Source: Microlunatus lacustris
GTDB lineage: Bacteria > Actinomycetota > Actinomycetes > Propionibacteriales > Propionibacteriaceae
Assembly: GCA_039527025.1 (NCBI GenBank)
Contig: BAAAJN010000010.1
Span: forward strand, 1 to 64,000
DNA: 64,000 bases
Direction: 5' to 3'
Made by a program: the position numbers and the translations under genes
Part shown: one piece after another, positions 17,824 through 27,118 of the stretch
How the letters are laid out: every line of letters begins with the position of its first letter
Position numbering within the stretch: the first letter of the stretch is position 1
The notes under the pieces: model-generated
The model's input: only the letters and a program-made list of their open reading frames with translations
What the model was told of the DNA's origin: nothing
The model's database searches: none

Positions 17824-18158
17824 AACAACCTCCTGGTAGCCACGTGCCACTGGCCGTGGGGATGGCGCGGAAGCAGTCGTCCGAGTGACGCCCGGACGGC
17901 CTCAACTATGAGGGTCCCTGATCTGGCGGTCCACCGCGACGGCCGTGCCGCAGTCGAGGCCGAGCCGTCGTCAACCATGACCTGGCTGTTCGCGCGACCC
18001 CCCAGCGGTGGTGCTCATCGGCGACCTCCGTTCCTCCCGAGGAGCGGAGCAAGAGTCCAGTACCGAGCGAGTCGGCGGCACAAGGCCAGGGGGACGACCC
18101 TCGACCCGCGGGTGACTCCCACCTAGCGCTCCCCCGCTGACCGGTCCACGCTGGCGGC
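17824..18158. other. 335-bp gap, divergent promoters of yetF-like and DUF1660 genes
   Basis: No coding frame with family similarity is present. The left end holds the ribosome binding site of the YetF-like gene (AGGAGG, 17829-17834 on the minus strand). Just before the DUF1660 ATG, CACGCT followed by six bases and ATG resembles a -10 box of a leaderless gene, though it is imperfect. Nothing else is recognisable. Confidence 0.4.
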
Positions 18159-18365
18159 ATGAACCTGTTGTGCATGGTCGGACGCCACCGCTGGATGACG
18201 CGGCAGGGCAAGGACGAACTCGGCAAGTCCGTCACCTTCCAGCAGTGCGAGCGGTGCCGGCACTACCCGAAGACGTCCTCCTGGCTCCAGCGGGACCCGC
18301 AGAAGTGGGAGGGCGGCGGAACGGGCGACCCCGGCAACAGCAGTGGCGGCTCGGTGGCGGTCTAG
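18159..18365 (+). CDS. DUF1660-like miniprotein (possible Zn-binding)
   Basis: The 68-residue protein begins MNLLCMVGRHRW and carries a CERC pair in VTFQQCERCRHYPKTSS. Together the Cys and His residues could form a small zinc site, and this is the DUF1660 pattern (N-terminal LLCxxGxHxW, central CxxC) known from phage and actinobacterial genomes. The tail is Gly/Ser-rich and probably disordered. No function is known. It lies 150 bp ahead of the ATPase gene on the same strand, but the ATPase seems to have its own leaderless promoter. Confidence 0.65.
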   Translation: MNLLCMVGRHRWMTRQGKDELGKSVTFQQCERCRHYPKTSSWLQRDPQKWEGGGTGDPGNSSGGSVAV

Positions 18366-18503
18366 GGTTCCGGCCCGGGCGGAGCGCACCACGGTGCCGG
18401 CGGGCCCGTGGCAACACGTCGGCATGCAGCTCCCCCGGCCGGAAGTCCTCCTGGTCGGAGATGGTGGGACCCTGCCGAGGCAGGCATGCGTGGACGACGG
18501 CCA

Positions 18504-18509
18504 TACTGT
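18504..18509 (+). promoter_or_regulatory. -10 element (TACTGT) of a leaderless ATPase gene
   Basis: TACTGT fits TANNNT and ends five bases before ATG 18515, with no ribosome binding site between. This is the spacing seen for leaderless transcripts in Actinomycetota. It also supports ATG 18515 over upstream in-frame codons. Confidence 0.5.
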
Positions 18510-18514
18510 CGGCG

Positions 18515-19684
18515 ATGATCTCGACGCTGGCGGTCGCCGGGTACCGGTCCCTGCGCGACCTCAGGTTGCCCCTCGGCCAGCTCTCCGTGGTCACGGGCGC
18601 GAACGGCTCGGGGAAGTCGAGCCTGTACCGGGCACTGCGGCTCCTCGCGGACTGCGCCCGCGGTGGAGTGGTGAGCTCCCTCGCCCAGGAGGGCGGGTTG
18701 CCGTCGGTCTTGTGGGCCGGCCCGGAGTCGACCGGAGCCAGCGTCCGCGCCGGTGACATCCCGGTCCGGGGCACCTCTCGTCGTGGCCCGGTGAGCCTGA
18801 TGATCGGCTTCTCGAGCGACGGCTTCAGCTACCTCGCGGACCTGGGGATGCCGGGCGGTCTCTCCCGGCAGTCGGCCTTCACCCTCGACCCCGAGGTCAA
18901 GCGCGAGCTGGTGTGGGCCGGCCCCGTCCTCCGACCCGCGACGACGCTGCTGCGGCGGCAGGGCCCCCTGGTCCAGGTGCGCCACGACGACGGCTCGTTC
19001 GCGGCTCTGATGTCCGATCTCGACCCGTTCGAGTCAGCCCTGGCTGCTGCCGGGGACCCCGCGCAGACCCCGGAGGTGCTCGCCGTCCGTGGACAGGTGC
19101 GCAGCTGGCGGTTCTACGACAGCTTCCGCACCGATGCCGGCGCCCCAGCCCGGGCGTCGCACATCGGAACCCGCACGACGGCGCTGGCCGACGACGGCAG
19201 CGACCTCGCTGCCGCGCTCCAGACCATCCGGGAGATCGGCGCGCCGGCCGAGCTGGAAGCCTGTGTCGAGGACGCGTTCCCCGGCAGCTCCTTGCAGATC
19301 AGCAGTGAGGCGGGACGCTTCGACCTGGCTCTCACCCAGCCGGGACTGCTGCGGCCCCTGCGCACCGCCGAGCTGTCCGACGGGACGCTGCGCTACCTCC
19401 TCTGGCTGGCGGCCCTGCTCAGCCCGCGACCTGGTGAACTGGTGGTCCTGAACGAACCCGAGACCAGCCTCCATCCCGACCTGCTGCCGGCACTGGCCCG
19501 CCTCATCGCCCGCGCAGCCACCCGCAGCCAGGTGCTCGTGGTGACCCACGACGACCGACTGGCCACGTTCCTGGCTGCGCAGCCGGCCGCCGTGACCATC
19601 GAGCTGGAGAAGGACCTCGGAGAGACGCGCGTCGTCGGAGCGGGAGCGTTGGACCAGCCGGTCTGGTCCTGGGGAAGTCGTTAG
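18515..19684 (+). CDS. RecF/OLD-like AAA ATPase (AAA_21), stand-alone
   Basis: The 389-residue protein starts with MISTLAVAGYRSLRDLRLPL, the RecF-like first strand, and the Walker A GANGSGKSS (K34). A signature-like LSDGTLRYL and Walker B VVLNEPETSLHPDLL (about residue 310) follow, then the switch histidine segment VVTHDDRLATFL. The family hydrolyses ATP as SMC-like dimers; relatives with a TOPRIM nuclease or a partner nuclease act in phage defence. No nuclease domain or adjacent nuclease gene is visible, so a defence role is not claimed. Transcription ends at a strong bidirectional hairpin downstream. Confidence 0.85.
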   Translation: MISTLAVAGYRSLRDLRLPLGQLSVVTGANGSGKSSLYRALRLLADCARGGVVSSLAQEGGLPSVLWAGPESTGASVRAGDIPVRGTSRRGPVSLMIGFSSDGFSYLADLGMPGGLSRQSAFTLDPEVKRELVWAGPVLRPATTLLRRQGPLVQVRHDDGSFAALMSDLDPFESALAAAGDPAQTPEVLAVRGQVRSWRFYDSFRTDAGAPARASHIGTRTTALADDGSDLAAALQTIREIGAPAELEACVEDAFPGSSLQISSEAGRFDLALTQPGLLRPLRTAELSDGTLRYLLWLAALLSPRPGELVVLNEPETSLHPDLLPALARLIARAATRSQVLVVTHDDRLATFLAAQPAAVTIELEKDLGETRVVGAGALDQPVWSWGSR

Positions 19685-19768
19685 GCACGCCGGCGCCGAC
19701 GGACCAGCACGACGCCGGCAGCCGCGCCCGAGAGGTGGACCAGCCGAGCTCGGATCCACCCCACTGAC

Positions 19769-19813
19769 GACGGCACGGGCCGCCACCAGCTGCTGGTGGC
19801 GGCCCGTGCCGTC
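19769..19813. terminator. Bidirectional terminator hairpin between convergent genes
   Basis: A perfect inverted repeat has 22-nt arms (19769-19790 and 19792-19813) around a single T. It lies between the ATPase stop (19684) and the permease stop (19829) on opposite strands. It has no T-run but is GC-rich and very stable, the usual actinobacterial form. Confidence 0.85.
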
Positions 19814-19828
19814 TGCGCGTGGAGCGGG

Positions 19829-20719
19829 TCAGCCCTTGACGGCCCCCTGCGTGATCCCGTTCACGATCTGCTTGCCGAAGATCGCGGTCACGATGACCAG
19901 TGGCACGGTGGCGATGACGGTGCCGGCGAGGATGACCGAGATGTCCGGAGTGTAGCCGGCCGAGATGCTGGCCACCGCCACCTGGATGGTCGGGGTGTTG
20001 CGGACGGCGATGAACGGCCAGAGGAAGTCGTTCCAGGACGCCATGAACGACAGGATCCCGAGCACCGCCATGCCCGGGCGCGCGATCGGGAACACGATCT
20101 CGAACAGCGTCCGGGTCAGGCTGGCCCCGTCCACGGTGGCCGCCTCGACGAGCTCGTCGGGCAGCGACTGGGTGAGGAACTGACGCATGAAGAACACGCC
20201 GAACGCGGTCACCGCCGCCGGCAGGATCACCGAGGCGAGGTTGTTGACCAGCCCGAGCTTGCTCATCACGACGTACAGCGGGACGATCCCCAGGGTCGGG
20301 GGGATGGTCAGCGTCGCCAGGGTGATGCCGAACAGGGCATTGCGTCCGCGGAACTTCAGCTTGGCGAAGGCGAAGCCGGCCGTCGTGCAGAAGAACACCG
20401 TGGCGGCGGTGACCACGACCGCGACGATCAGGGAGCGTCCCAGTGCCTGGAACAGGTTGGCCTGCTGCAGCGCCAGCCCCATGTTGGTGAACAGCCCCGG
20501 TCCGGGCAGCAGCGGCGGCGACCCGTCGTAGAGCTCGGCCGGCGGGTGGGAGCCTGCCACCAGCGAGAAGTAGAAGGGGAACAGGAACAGCGCCGCGGTC
20601 AGGGTCAGCACGATGTAGGTGCCGACTCCGGCCCGCTCACCGGCGTGACCCCGACCGCGCTTCGCGGGGACCGGTGCGGCGCTGAGGGCCGCCTCGCGGG
20701 GGGCGTCGATCGTGGTCAT
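19829..20719 (-). CDS. Carbohydrate ABC permease (MalG type), LacI-linked system
   Basis: ATG 20719 overlaps the stop of the partner permease (ATGA). The 296-residue protein has six helices, with the EAA loop VEAATVDGASLTRTLFEIVFP and the C-terminal ITQGAVKG typical of MalG-type subunits. It is the last gene of a three-gene minus-strand operon with a binding protein and a MalF-type permease. The divergent LacI regulator and GH76 gene suggest mannosides or mannan oligosaccharides as substrate. No ATPase gene is present; a shared MsiK-type ATPase is inferred. Confidence 0.92.
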   Translation of the reverse strand: MTTIDAPREAALSAAPVPAKRGRGHAGERAGVGTYIVLTLTAALFLFPFYFSLVAGSHPPAELYDGSPPLLPGPGLFTNMGLALQQANLFQALGRSLIVAVVVTAATVFFCTTAGFAFAKLKFRGRNALFGITLATLTIPPTLGIVPLYVVMSKLGLVNNLASVILPAAVTAFGVFFMRQFLTQSLPDELVEAATVDGASLTRTLFEIVFPIARPGMAVLGILSFMASWNDFLWPFIAVRNTPTIQVAVASISAGYTPDISVILAGTVIATVPLVIVTAIFGKQIVNGITQGAVKG

Positions 20720-21708
20720 CGGATGCCTCCGGTCGTGGTCTTGGTCTTGGTCTGCGGACGCTCGCGAGTGCGCAGCTGCGCCAGCCAGGTGTTGATGAGC
20801 ACGAGCAGGATGACCAGCACCAGCAACACCACGGCGATCGCCGAGGCTCGGCCGAGGCGACCGATGTCGAAAGCCATCTCGTACATGTACATGGCCACGA
20901 CCTGGTACTGGCCCAGCGCGCCGCCGCCGGCCCCGTTGCCGAACAGGAAGGGCTCGGTGAACAGCTGGGTGGCACCGATGGTCGACAGCACGATGGTGAA
21001 CAGGATGGTCGGACGCAGCCCCGGCAGCGTGACGTGCACGAACTGCGAGAAGCGGCTGGCACCGTCGATGGCGGCCGACTCGTACAGCTCCTTGCCGATC
21101 GACTGCATGCCGGCGAGGTAGATCAGCGCGTTGTAGCCCGTCCAGTGCCAGGTGACGATGACCGCGATGGCCATCTGGGCCGTCCAGTTGCCGGCGGTCC
21201 AGGCGACCGGCTCCATCCCGAGCAGGTTCAGCACGACGTTGGCCAGCCCCCCGGAGGTGTTGGAGAAGATGGAGGCGAAGACCAGCGTCGCGGCCACCAG
21301 GGAGGTCGCGTACGGCATGATCATCGAGATCCGGAAGAAGTTGCGCACCCGCATGTTGTAGTTCAGCAGGTGGGCCAGGCCGAGGGCCATGATCAGCTGC
21401 GGGACGGTGGAGAGGAGGCCGATGGTGAACGTCTTCCACAGCGAGTTGTAGAACGACTCGCTCCCGAACAGCCAGACGTAGTTCTCCAGCCCGATGAACT
21501 CCGGGTCCCCGCCGGCGAGGCGGTACTCGAAGAAGCTGAGCCACACCGTGTACACCAGTGGGAAGAGCCCGAAGGCGCCGAAGAGGATGAAGAAGGGTGC
21601 GATGAAGAGGTAGGGGGTGGACCGCTCCCCGGTCCGCCCGCGACGGGCTGGACGAGAGCGTGGTGTCGCAGGCCCGGTGAGGGCGTGGGTCGGGGTGTCG
21701 ACCGCCAT
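20716..21708 (-). CDS. Carbohydrate ABC permease (MalF type), LacI-linked system
   Basis: The 330-residue product starts at ATG 21708; 30 further in-frame codons upstream lack support and run into the attenuator hairpin. Six helices are seen, starting TPYLFIAPFFILFGAFGLFP, with the EAA loop YESAAIDGASRFSQFVHVTLP. It forms the permease heterodimer with the protein encoded downstream. A hairpin at 21759-21794 separates it from the binding-protein gene, which would make the permeases less expressed than the receptor. Confidence 0.92.
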   Translation of the reverse strand: MAVDTPTHALTGPATPRSRPARRGRTGERSTPYLFIAPFFILFGAFGLFPLVYTVWLSFFEYRLAGGDPEFIGLENYVWLFGSESFYNSLWKTFTIGLLSTVPQLIMALGLAHLLNYNMRVRNFFRISMIMPYATSLVAATLVFASIFSNTSGGLANVVLNLLGMEPVAWTAGNWTAQMAIAVIVTWHWTGYNALIYLAGMQSIGKELYESAAIDGASRFSQFVHVTLPGLRPTILFTIVLSTIGATQLFTEPFLFGNGAGGGALGQYQVVAMYMYEMAFDIGRLGRASAIAVVLLVLVILLVLINTWLAQLRTRERPQTKTKTTTGGIR

Positions 21709-21758
21709 GTCGTGACTCCGGTTGCTGTGTGTCGGGTGGGTTGACCAACCAGACCGGA

Positions 21759-21794
21759 CCGGTGCCCCGACCCGCGCAGGGTCGGGGGCACCGG
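21759..21794 (-). terminator. Intercistronic attenuator hairpin after the binding-protein gene
   Basis: Arms of 15 nt (21759-21773 and 21779-21794, with one bulged G) around a 5-nt loop form a stable hairpin between the binding-protein stop and the first permease. Partial terminators in this position are common in sugar ABC operons and skew expression toward the binding protein. Confidence 0.65.
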
Positions 21795-21808
21795 TCAACG
21801 GCTCGGCA

Positions 21809-23143
21809 TCAGCCGATCTGGTCCTCGAGGGTCTTCATGGCGCTGTCCCAGGCCTCGGCCGGCGGCACGTTGTTGCTCTCCACCGCGGTCAGCTGCTGGG
21901 TGATCGCCTGGTCGATCGCGCCGTCGTCAACTCCGAGCGGCTGGTCGGGCGCCGCGCGGAAGCCGTCGCTGAAGATCTTCCCGATCGGTGCGTCGTTGAA
22001 GTACGGGTCGGTGACGTCGGCGATCTGCTCCAGCGACTCGCTGTTGGACGGGAACGCGAGGCCAGCCTCGAACTCCTTGGTCTCGGACTCGGCGCTGGTC
22101 AAGAACTGGGCCAGCTGCGCGGCGGCAGCGGCGTTGGGGCTGTCCTTGGGGATGGACAGGTAGGACCCGCCCCAGTTCCCGCCCAGGCCCTGCGGCAGCG
22201 GCAGGACGCCCCAGTTGCCCGCGTTCTCCTCACCGGCCTGCTGCTTGATGTAGCCGAGCATCCAGGCGGGGCAGGCGATGGTGGCGAAGTCGCCGGTGTT
22301 CATCGCGGTGTTCCACGGCTGGGAGAACTGCTCCAGCTTCGCGGTCAGACCCTCCGCGCCGACGCGGGCCGCACGGTCGAACGACGGCCGCGCGGTGGCG
22401 TTCGTCTCGTAGGTGGGCTCGCCCTCGGCGTTGTAGTTGCGCTCGGGCTGGACCGAGGTCAGCAGCCGGTAGTAGCCGCTGGCCGCGTCCATCCACGGCT
22501 CCTTGGTGGCGTCGAAGTACTGCTTGCCGACACTCTCGTAGGAGTCCCAGTCGGTGATCACCTTGGACAGCTCTTCGGTGGTGGACGGCAGGCCGGCCTC
22601 CTCGAGCTTGTCGCTGCGGTAGCAGATGGCCATCGGGCCGGCGTCGGTGCCCCAGCCGAGCACGGCCCCGTCCTCGGTGGTGATCGCGCCCTGCTTCGCC
22701 GGCGGGTACTTGTTGACGTCGCCCACGGCGGTGCTGCGGATGTCCAGCCACTTGTCCTGCTGCTGCTGGGTGACCAGGGCCGCCCGGCTGATCTCGAGGG
22801 CCTGGATGTCGGCCAAGCCCGTGCCGGAGTTCAGCTTGGTGGTGAGCGCGGTCCAGTAGTCGTCCTCCTGCTGGACCTCGCTGTACTTGACGGTGACGTT
22901 GGGGTGCAGCTTCTTGTAGTCCTCCAGCAGCCCAGCCTTCTCGAAGTTGGCGAAGATGCCACCGAACGAGTCGACGTTGATCGTGACGGGCTGGCTCTCG
23001 TCGGGAGGGCCAAGGGTGCTGGCCGGCGACCCCGCGTCGGGGGTGCTGCTGCCGCCGCCGGTGCACGCGCTGAACAAGAGCGAGACTGCGACGAGCCCCG
23101 CTGCTGCGGCGCCTGCAGCCCTCCTGTTGTCGAAGATGGACAT
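21809..23143 (-). CDS. Sugar ABC transporter substrate-binding lipoprotein, LacI-linked
   Basis: ATG 23143 is preceded by AAGGAGGT. The 444-residue family-1 solute-binding protein has a Sec signal with lipobox LFSAC near residue 27 and a Gly/Ser linker. The mature domain includes VTINVDSFGGIFANFE, AICYRSDKLEEAGLP and WGGSYLSIPKDSP, all typical of oligosaccharide receptors. It is the promoter-proximal gene of its operon and is followed by an attenuator hairpin, so it should be the most abundant subunit. Divergent LacI and GH76 genes make mannooligosaccharides the best guess for the ligand. Confidence 0.93.
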   Translation of the reverse strand: MSIFDNRRAAGAAAAGLVAVSLLFSACTGGGSSTPDAGSPASTLGPPDESQPVTINVDSFGGIFANFEKAGLLEDYKKLHPNVTVKYSEVQQEDDYWTALTTKLNSGTGLADIQALEISRAALVTQQQQDKWLDIRSTAVGDVNKYPPAKQGAITTEDGAVLGWGTDAGPMAICYRSDKLEEAGLPSTTEELSKVITDWDSYESVGKQYFDATKEPWMDAASGYYRLLTSVQPERNYNAEGEPTYETNATARPSFDRAARVGAEGLTAKLEQFSQPWNTAMNTGDFATIACPAWMLGYIKQQAGEENAGNWGVLPLPQGLGGNWGGSYLSIPKDSPNAAAAAQLAQFLTSAESETKEFEAGLAFPSNSESLEQIADVTDPYFNDAPIGKIFSDGFRAAPDQPLGVDDGAIDQAITQQLTAVESNNVPPAEAWDSAMKTLEDQIG

Positions 23144-23319
23144 CCAAACCTCCTTGAGCCCCGGCAACCGGGGGTCGTCGTTGACCTGTGCAGTGAGTGG
23201 TGCGCCGCCGCTTCGACCGGGATCTCGCCGACGTCGTCCGGCCCAGCCGCTGCGGACTGGTCCGGTCATCGACGCTGAGACCCAGCTCGAGCGAGCCGAA
23301 GACACCAGCCGGGACATTC

Positions 23320-23350
23320 TCGAAAGTTTCGGGCCGAAAGCCCGAAAAGA
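23320..23350. promoter_or_regulatory. CGAAA half-site cluster at the start of the binding-protein transcript
   Basis: TCGAAAGTTTCG (23320-23331) is a near-palindrome, and two more CGAAA half-sites follow (23335 and 23343), one inside the dyad CGGGC-CGAAA-GCCCG. The cluster lies just downstream of the predicted minus-strand start point (about 23356), where a bound LacI-type repressor would block transcription. Confidence 0.5.
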
Positions 23351-23465
23351 TGTCCCGCGAGCAGAGTATGGCTCCTGCCTCGCCGCGTCAACGGCTTCGC
23401 CCGGATACTTGACAGGCTTCTCGGGAGCCGCTTGCCTAGGGCTCACCCAGCTGATCTTCCGATCG

Positions 23466-23487
23466 GCGATCGAAACGTTTCGATCGC
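23466..23487. promoter_or_regulatory. LacI-family operator, perfect 22-bp palindrome
   Basis: GCGATCGAAACGTTTCGATC plus GC reads identically on both strands, with the GAAACGTTTC core typical of LacI/GalR operators (central CG flanked by AAA/TTT). It lies 65 bp ahead of the lacI-like gene and about 110 bp from the start of the divergent operon, suggesting autoregulation plus control of transport and GH76 genes. Confidence 0.8.
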
Positions 23488-23551
23488 CCCGTGGATGGGC
23501 CGGGCATGCCGCTGGTTCTCCGCCCAGGCACCGCACGCGAAGGAGCGAGAA

Positions 23552-24652
<1,101 letters not shown>

Positions 24653-24662
24653 CCCAGCCGGT

Positions 24663-24851
24663 CACGAGCTGGTCACCACCGAGTTGGTCGACTTCAACCC
24701 CAACCCGTGGGGCCGCTCCGACCTCGTGCCCACCCTGCTCCTCACCACCACCACCGCCCAACCCCTCGCCCACGACCACGCCAACCGTTCCGCGGGCTCG
24801 ACGACCGGCTCCCGTCGCGCGGGCCTGGCCGGCACTCGACGCTCGCTGTAG
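24663..24851 (+). pseudogene. Unidentified 3' coding remnant
   Basis: A frame without start codon reads HELVTTELVDFNPNPWGRSD, continues through LVPTLLLTTTTAQPLAHDHA and ends at TAG 24849. It looks like the tail of a real protein in composition, but I do not recognise the family. It sits between the lacI-like and GH76 genes and is followed by a strong hairpin, as if it were the last piece of a deleted gene with its terminator. Confidence 0.3.
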
Positions 24852-24882
24852 GTTCAGGGACATCCCCCGCCCCGGGTCGTCC

Positions 24883-24908
24883 CGTGGTGAGGCCGGGGCC
24901 TCACCACG
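24883..24908 (+). terminator. Strong hairpin between lacI-like and GH76 genes
   Basis: CGTGGTGAGGCC (24883-24894) and GGCCTCACCACG (24897-24908) form a perfect 12-bp stem with a GG loop, 41 bases before the GH76 ribosome binding site. It may terminate read-through from lacI and the remnant, or attenuate GH76 expression. Confidence 0.6.
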
Positions 24909-24963
24909 CCCGCGGCCGACCGCACGACCACTCGGCGCCCGACCTGACGAAGGAGTCAGACTG

Positions 24964-26166
24964 ATGCCGTTCCCCCAACCCCTGAGGACGTCGCCCCTCT
25001 CCCGACGAGGCTTTGCCGCGACCGTCGGCGGACTCGGCCTGGCCGCTCTGCTGCCGTCCGCAGCCGCCACCGCGAAGCCTCGGCGGCGGGTCGACGTGTG
25101 GGAGGTCAGGGCACGGGCCAGCTTCGCCGCGCTGCAGAAGTACTTCCGGGCCGACGACGGCTCGGGCCTCTACCGCGAGCGGTACCCCGTCGAGGTCGGA
25201 GACCCGACCTACTCCTACGAGTGGCCCTACTCACAGGCCCACGTGGCCGCCCTCGACCTGGCCGGGATGCGAGGGGTCGACCGACGCGACCGGCGGGTGC
25301 TGGCCGACCACGGCCGCGCCCAGCAGCACTACTGGAGCGACGCGGGCAGCACCGGGCTGCCGGGCTTCGCCTCGGCACCGATGCCGCCCTACGGCAACGG
25401 CGGCGACTTCTTTTACGACGACAACGAGTGGGTCGGCCTCAAGGACACCCAGCAGTGGCGGATGTTCCGGGACCGGTCGGCTCTGCGTGAGGCGGAGCAG
25501 CTCTTCGACCTCGTGGTGTCCGGCTGGGACACCGACCCCGACCACGCCGCCCCGGGCGGCGTCTTCTGGACCCAGGCGCCGTGGAGCGCCGACCGCAACA
25601 CCGTGTCCAACATGCCCGGGGCGGAGCTCGGCTTGCGACTGCACCAGATCACCGGGCGCCGCAGGTACCGCGACTGGTCGTTGCGGATGTACGACTGGAC
25701 CAACCGTCACCTGCAGCGCCCGGACGGGCTCTACCACGACCACCTGGACCTCGAGGGGACGGTGGAGAAGACGATCTGGAGCTACAACCAGGGGGTGCCG
25801 GTGGGGGTGAACGTGGCGCTCTACGAGGTGACCGGCCGCCGTCGCTACCTGACCGAAGCCGTCCGGATCGCCCGGGCCGCGCGGGCCTACTACGCCACCG
25901 ACGGCCGGCTCGACCGCCAGCCGGCCTTCTTCAACTCCATCTACTTCAAGAACCTGCTCCGGCTGGGGGCGGCGACCCGGCAGCCGAGCTACCGCGCCGA
26001 CATGGCGGCCTACGCCGACCGGATGTGGTCCAGCCGGCGCGATCCCGTCACCGGCCTGTTCGGCGGCGCCGACGGCGAGCGGGCCGAGATGATCCAGCAA
26101 GCGGCCATGGTGCAGATCTACGCCGTGCTGGCCTGGGCACCCCGGCACCACCCCAAGCTGTACTGA
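24964..26166 (+). CDS. Glycoside hydrolase family 76 protein (alpha-1,6-mannanase-like), Tat-exported
   Basis: ATG 24964 follows GAAGGAG by eight bases. The 400-residue protein starts with a twin-arginine signal (SRRGFAATVGGLGLAALLP) with an AxA-like cleavage site. The (alpha/alpha)6-barrel of GH76 is recognisable from YEWPYSQAHVAALDL, the catalytic pair D152-D153 in FFYDDNEWVGL, WTQAPWSADRNTVSNMPGAE and IWSYNQGVPVGVNVALYE. GH76 enzymes cleave alpha-1,6-mannan by an endo-retaining mechanism. Its place next to LacI and a sugar importer supports external mannan breakdown followed by uptake. Confidence 0.88.
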   Translation: MPFPQPLRTSPLSRRGFAATVGGLGLAALLPSAAATAKPRRRVDVWEVRARASFAALQKYFRADDGSGLYRERYPVEVGDPTYSYEWPYSQAHVAALDLAGMRGVDRRDRRVLADHGRAQQHYWSDAGSTGLPGFASAPMPPYGNGGDFFYDDNEWVGLKDTQQWRMFRDRSALREAEQLFDLVVSGWDTDPDHAAPGGVFWTQAPWSADRNTVSNMPGAELGLRLHQITGRRRYRDWSLRMYDWTNRHLQRPDGLYHDHLDLEGTVEKTIWSYNQGVPVGVNVALYEVTGRRRYLTEAVRIARAARAYYATDGRLDRQPAFFNSIYFKNLLRLGAATRQPSYRADMAAYADRMWSSRRDPVTGLFGGADGERAEMIQQAAMVQIYAVLAWAPRHHPKLY

Positions 26167-26277
26167 GCCCCACCCGGCGCGGACGTCGCCGGCCGCTGCT
26201 CCGGTGCCGGGCGCGCCGTGGGTCCGGTGCGCCCGGTGCAGGCTCGGGAGGTGACCGTGGCCGGGCAGACTGGCTGC

Positions 26278-26301
26278 GCGGCTGTGCGGCTGTGCGGCTG
26301 T
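26278..26301 (+). repeat. Triplicated octamer GCGGCTGT
   Basis: Three perfect tandem copies of GCGGCTGT lie about 160 bp before the devR-like gene, between it and the GH76 gene. Such a short tandem array could change copy number by slippage. A -10-like TAGGAT at 26436-26441 is a candidate promoter for the downstream operon. Confidence 0.7.
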
Positions 26302-26461
26302 GACCCACCGCGGAGCTGCGACGCCAGGACCGGGGTTCCCGTCCGGTTCCCGCGACCCGCTCCCCGTCGGGCAGGTCGTCCCCTCCGGCACCACGGCAGC
26401 GGGGTCTGCCGGATCGTGGCCCGGGAGCCGCCCGTTAGGATCCCTCGACGAGGGGGTGCCA

Positions 26462-27118
26462 GTGGACGTGCAGGGTGGGAGACCGGCCCCGATCCGGGTG
26501 TTCCTGCTGGACGACCACGAGATCGTGCGTCGCGGGCTGCGCGACCTCTTCCGGTCGGCTGCCGACGTCGAGGTGGTCGGGGAGTCGGGTTCGGCGACGC
26601 GGGCCGTGCCGATGCTCCGTGCTCTCCAGCCAGACGTCGCCCTGCTCGACGCCCGGCTGCTGGACGGCGACGGCATCGACGTCTGCCGGGCGGTGCGATC
26701 GACCAACCCCCGGGTGCGCGCGCTCATCCTGACCAGCTACGACGACGAGGAAGCCCTGTTCGCCGCGATCATGGCGGGGGCCTCGGGTTACCTGCTGAAG
26801 CAGGTGGACGGCGCCGAGCTCGTCGAGGCCGTGCGTCGGGTGGCCGCCGGCCAGTCCCTGCTCGACCCCGCGATGACCAGCGCCGTGCTGGACCGGGTGC
26901 GGTCCCGCGCCTCGCGGCCTGGTGACCTGGCCAGCCTCAGTGACCGGGAGTACGAGATCCTCCTGCTGGTCGCCGAGGGACTCACCAACCGCCAGATCGC
27001 GCAGCGGCTGTACATCGCCGAGAAGACCGCGAAGAACCACGTCTCGAACCTCCTCGGGAAGCTCGGGCTGGAGCGCCGGACCCAGGCAGCCATGCTCGCC
27101 GCCCGGATGCGTCGATGA
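26462..27118 (+). CDS. devR: NarL/LuxR response regulator, DevR/DosR type
   Basis: The 218-residue regulator starts at GTG 26462, about five bases after GAGGGGG (GTG 26456 is a close alternative). Receiver domain: DDH at 17-19, phospho-acceptor D63 in VALLDARLLDG, LTSYDDEEALFAAIMAGASG and YLLKQVDG, the last matching DevR proteins. The C-terminal LuxR helix-turn-helix contains LSDREYEILLLVAEGLTNRQ and AEKTAKNHVSNLLGKLGLE. It overlaps the kinase gene by four bases. With hmp and nar genes following, it is best read as the hypoxia/NO regulator of this cluster. Confidence 0.88.
   Translation: MDVQGGRPAPIRVFLLDDHEIVRRGLRDLFRSAADVEVVGESGSATRAVPMLRALQPDVALLDARLLDGDGIDVCRAVRSTNPRVRALILTSYDDEEALFAAIMAGASGYLLKQVDGAELVEAVRRVAAGQSLLDPAMTSAVLDRVRSRASRPGDLASLSDREYEILLLVAEGLTNRQIAQRLYIAEKTAKNHVSNLLGKLGLERRTQAAMLAARMRR

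Larger units (their letters stand above)
23144..23551. promoter_or_regulatory. Divergent control region of the mannoside-type module
   Basis: This 408-bp region serves the binding-protein operon (minus) and the lacI-like gene (plus). Minus-strand promoter: TTGACG (23386-23391), 17-bp spacer, TACTCT (23363-23368). A plus-strand TTGACA lies at 23410-23415 with only a weak -10 (TGCCTA) 18 bp on. Operator candidates are listed separately. The first 170 bases next to the binding-protein gene hold its untranslated leader and show nothing else. Confidence 0.6.

Noticed and set aside
18159..19684. DUF1660 miniprotein plus RecF-like ATPase as a phage-defence system
   Set aside because: No nuclease, toxin or integrase is present, the two genes seem separately promoted, and RecF-like ATPases alone are not diagnostic of defence.
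26325..26340. Second DevR-like box ahead of devR (AGGACCGGGGTTCC)
   Set aside because: Only 9 of 14 core positions match and the A/T centre is lost, which is little better than chance in this GC-rich DNA.
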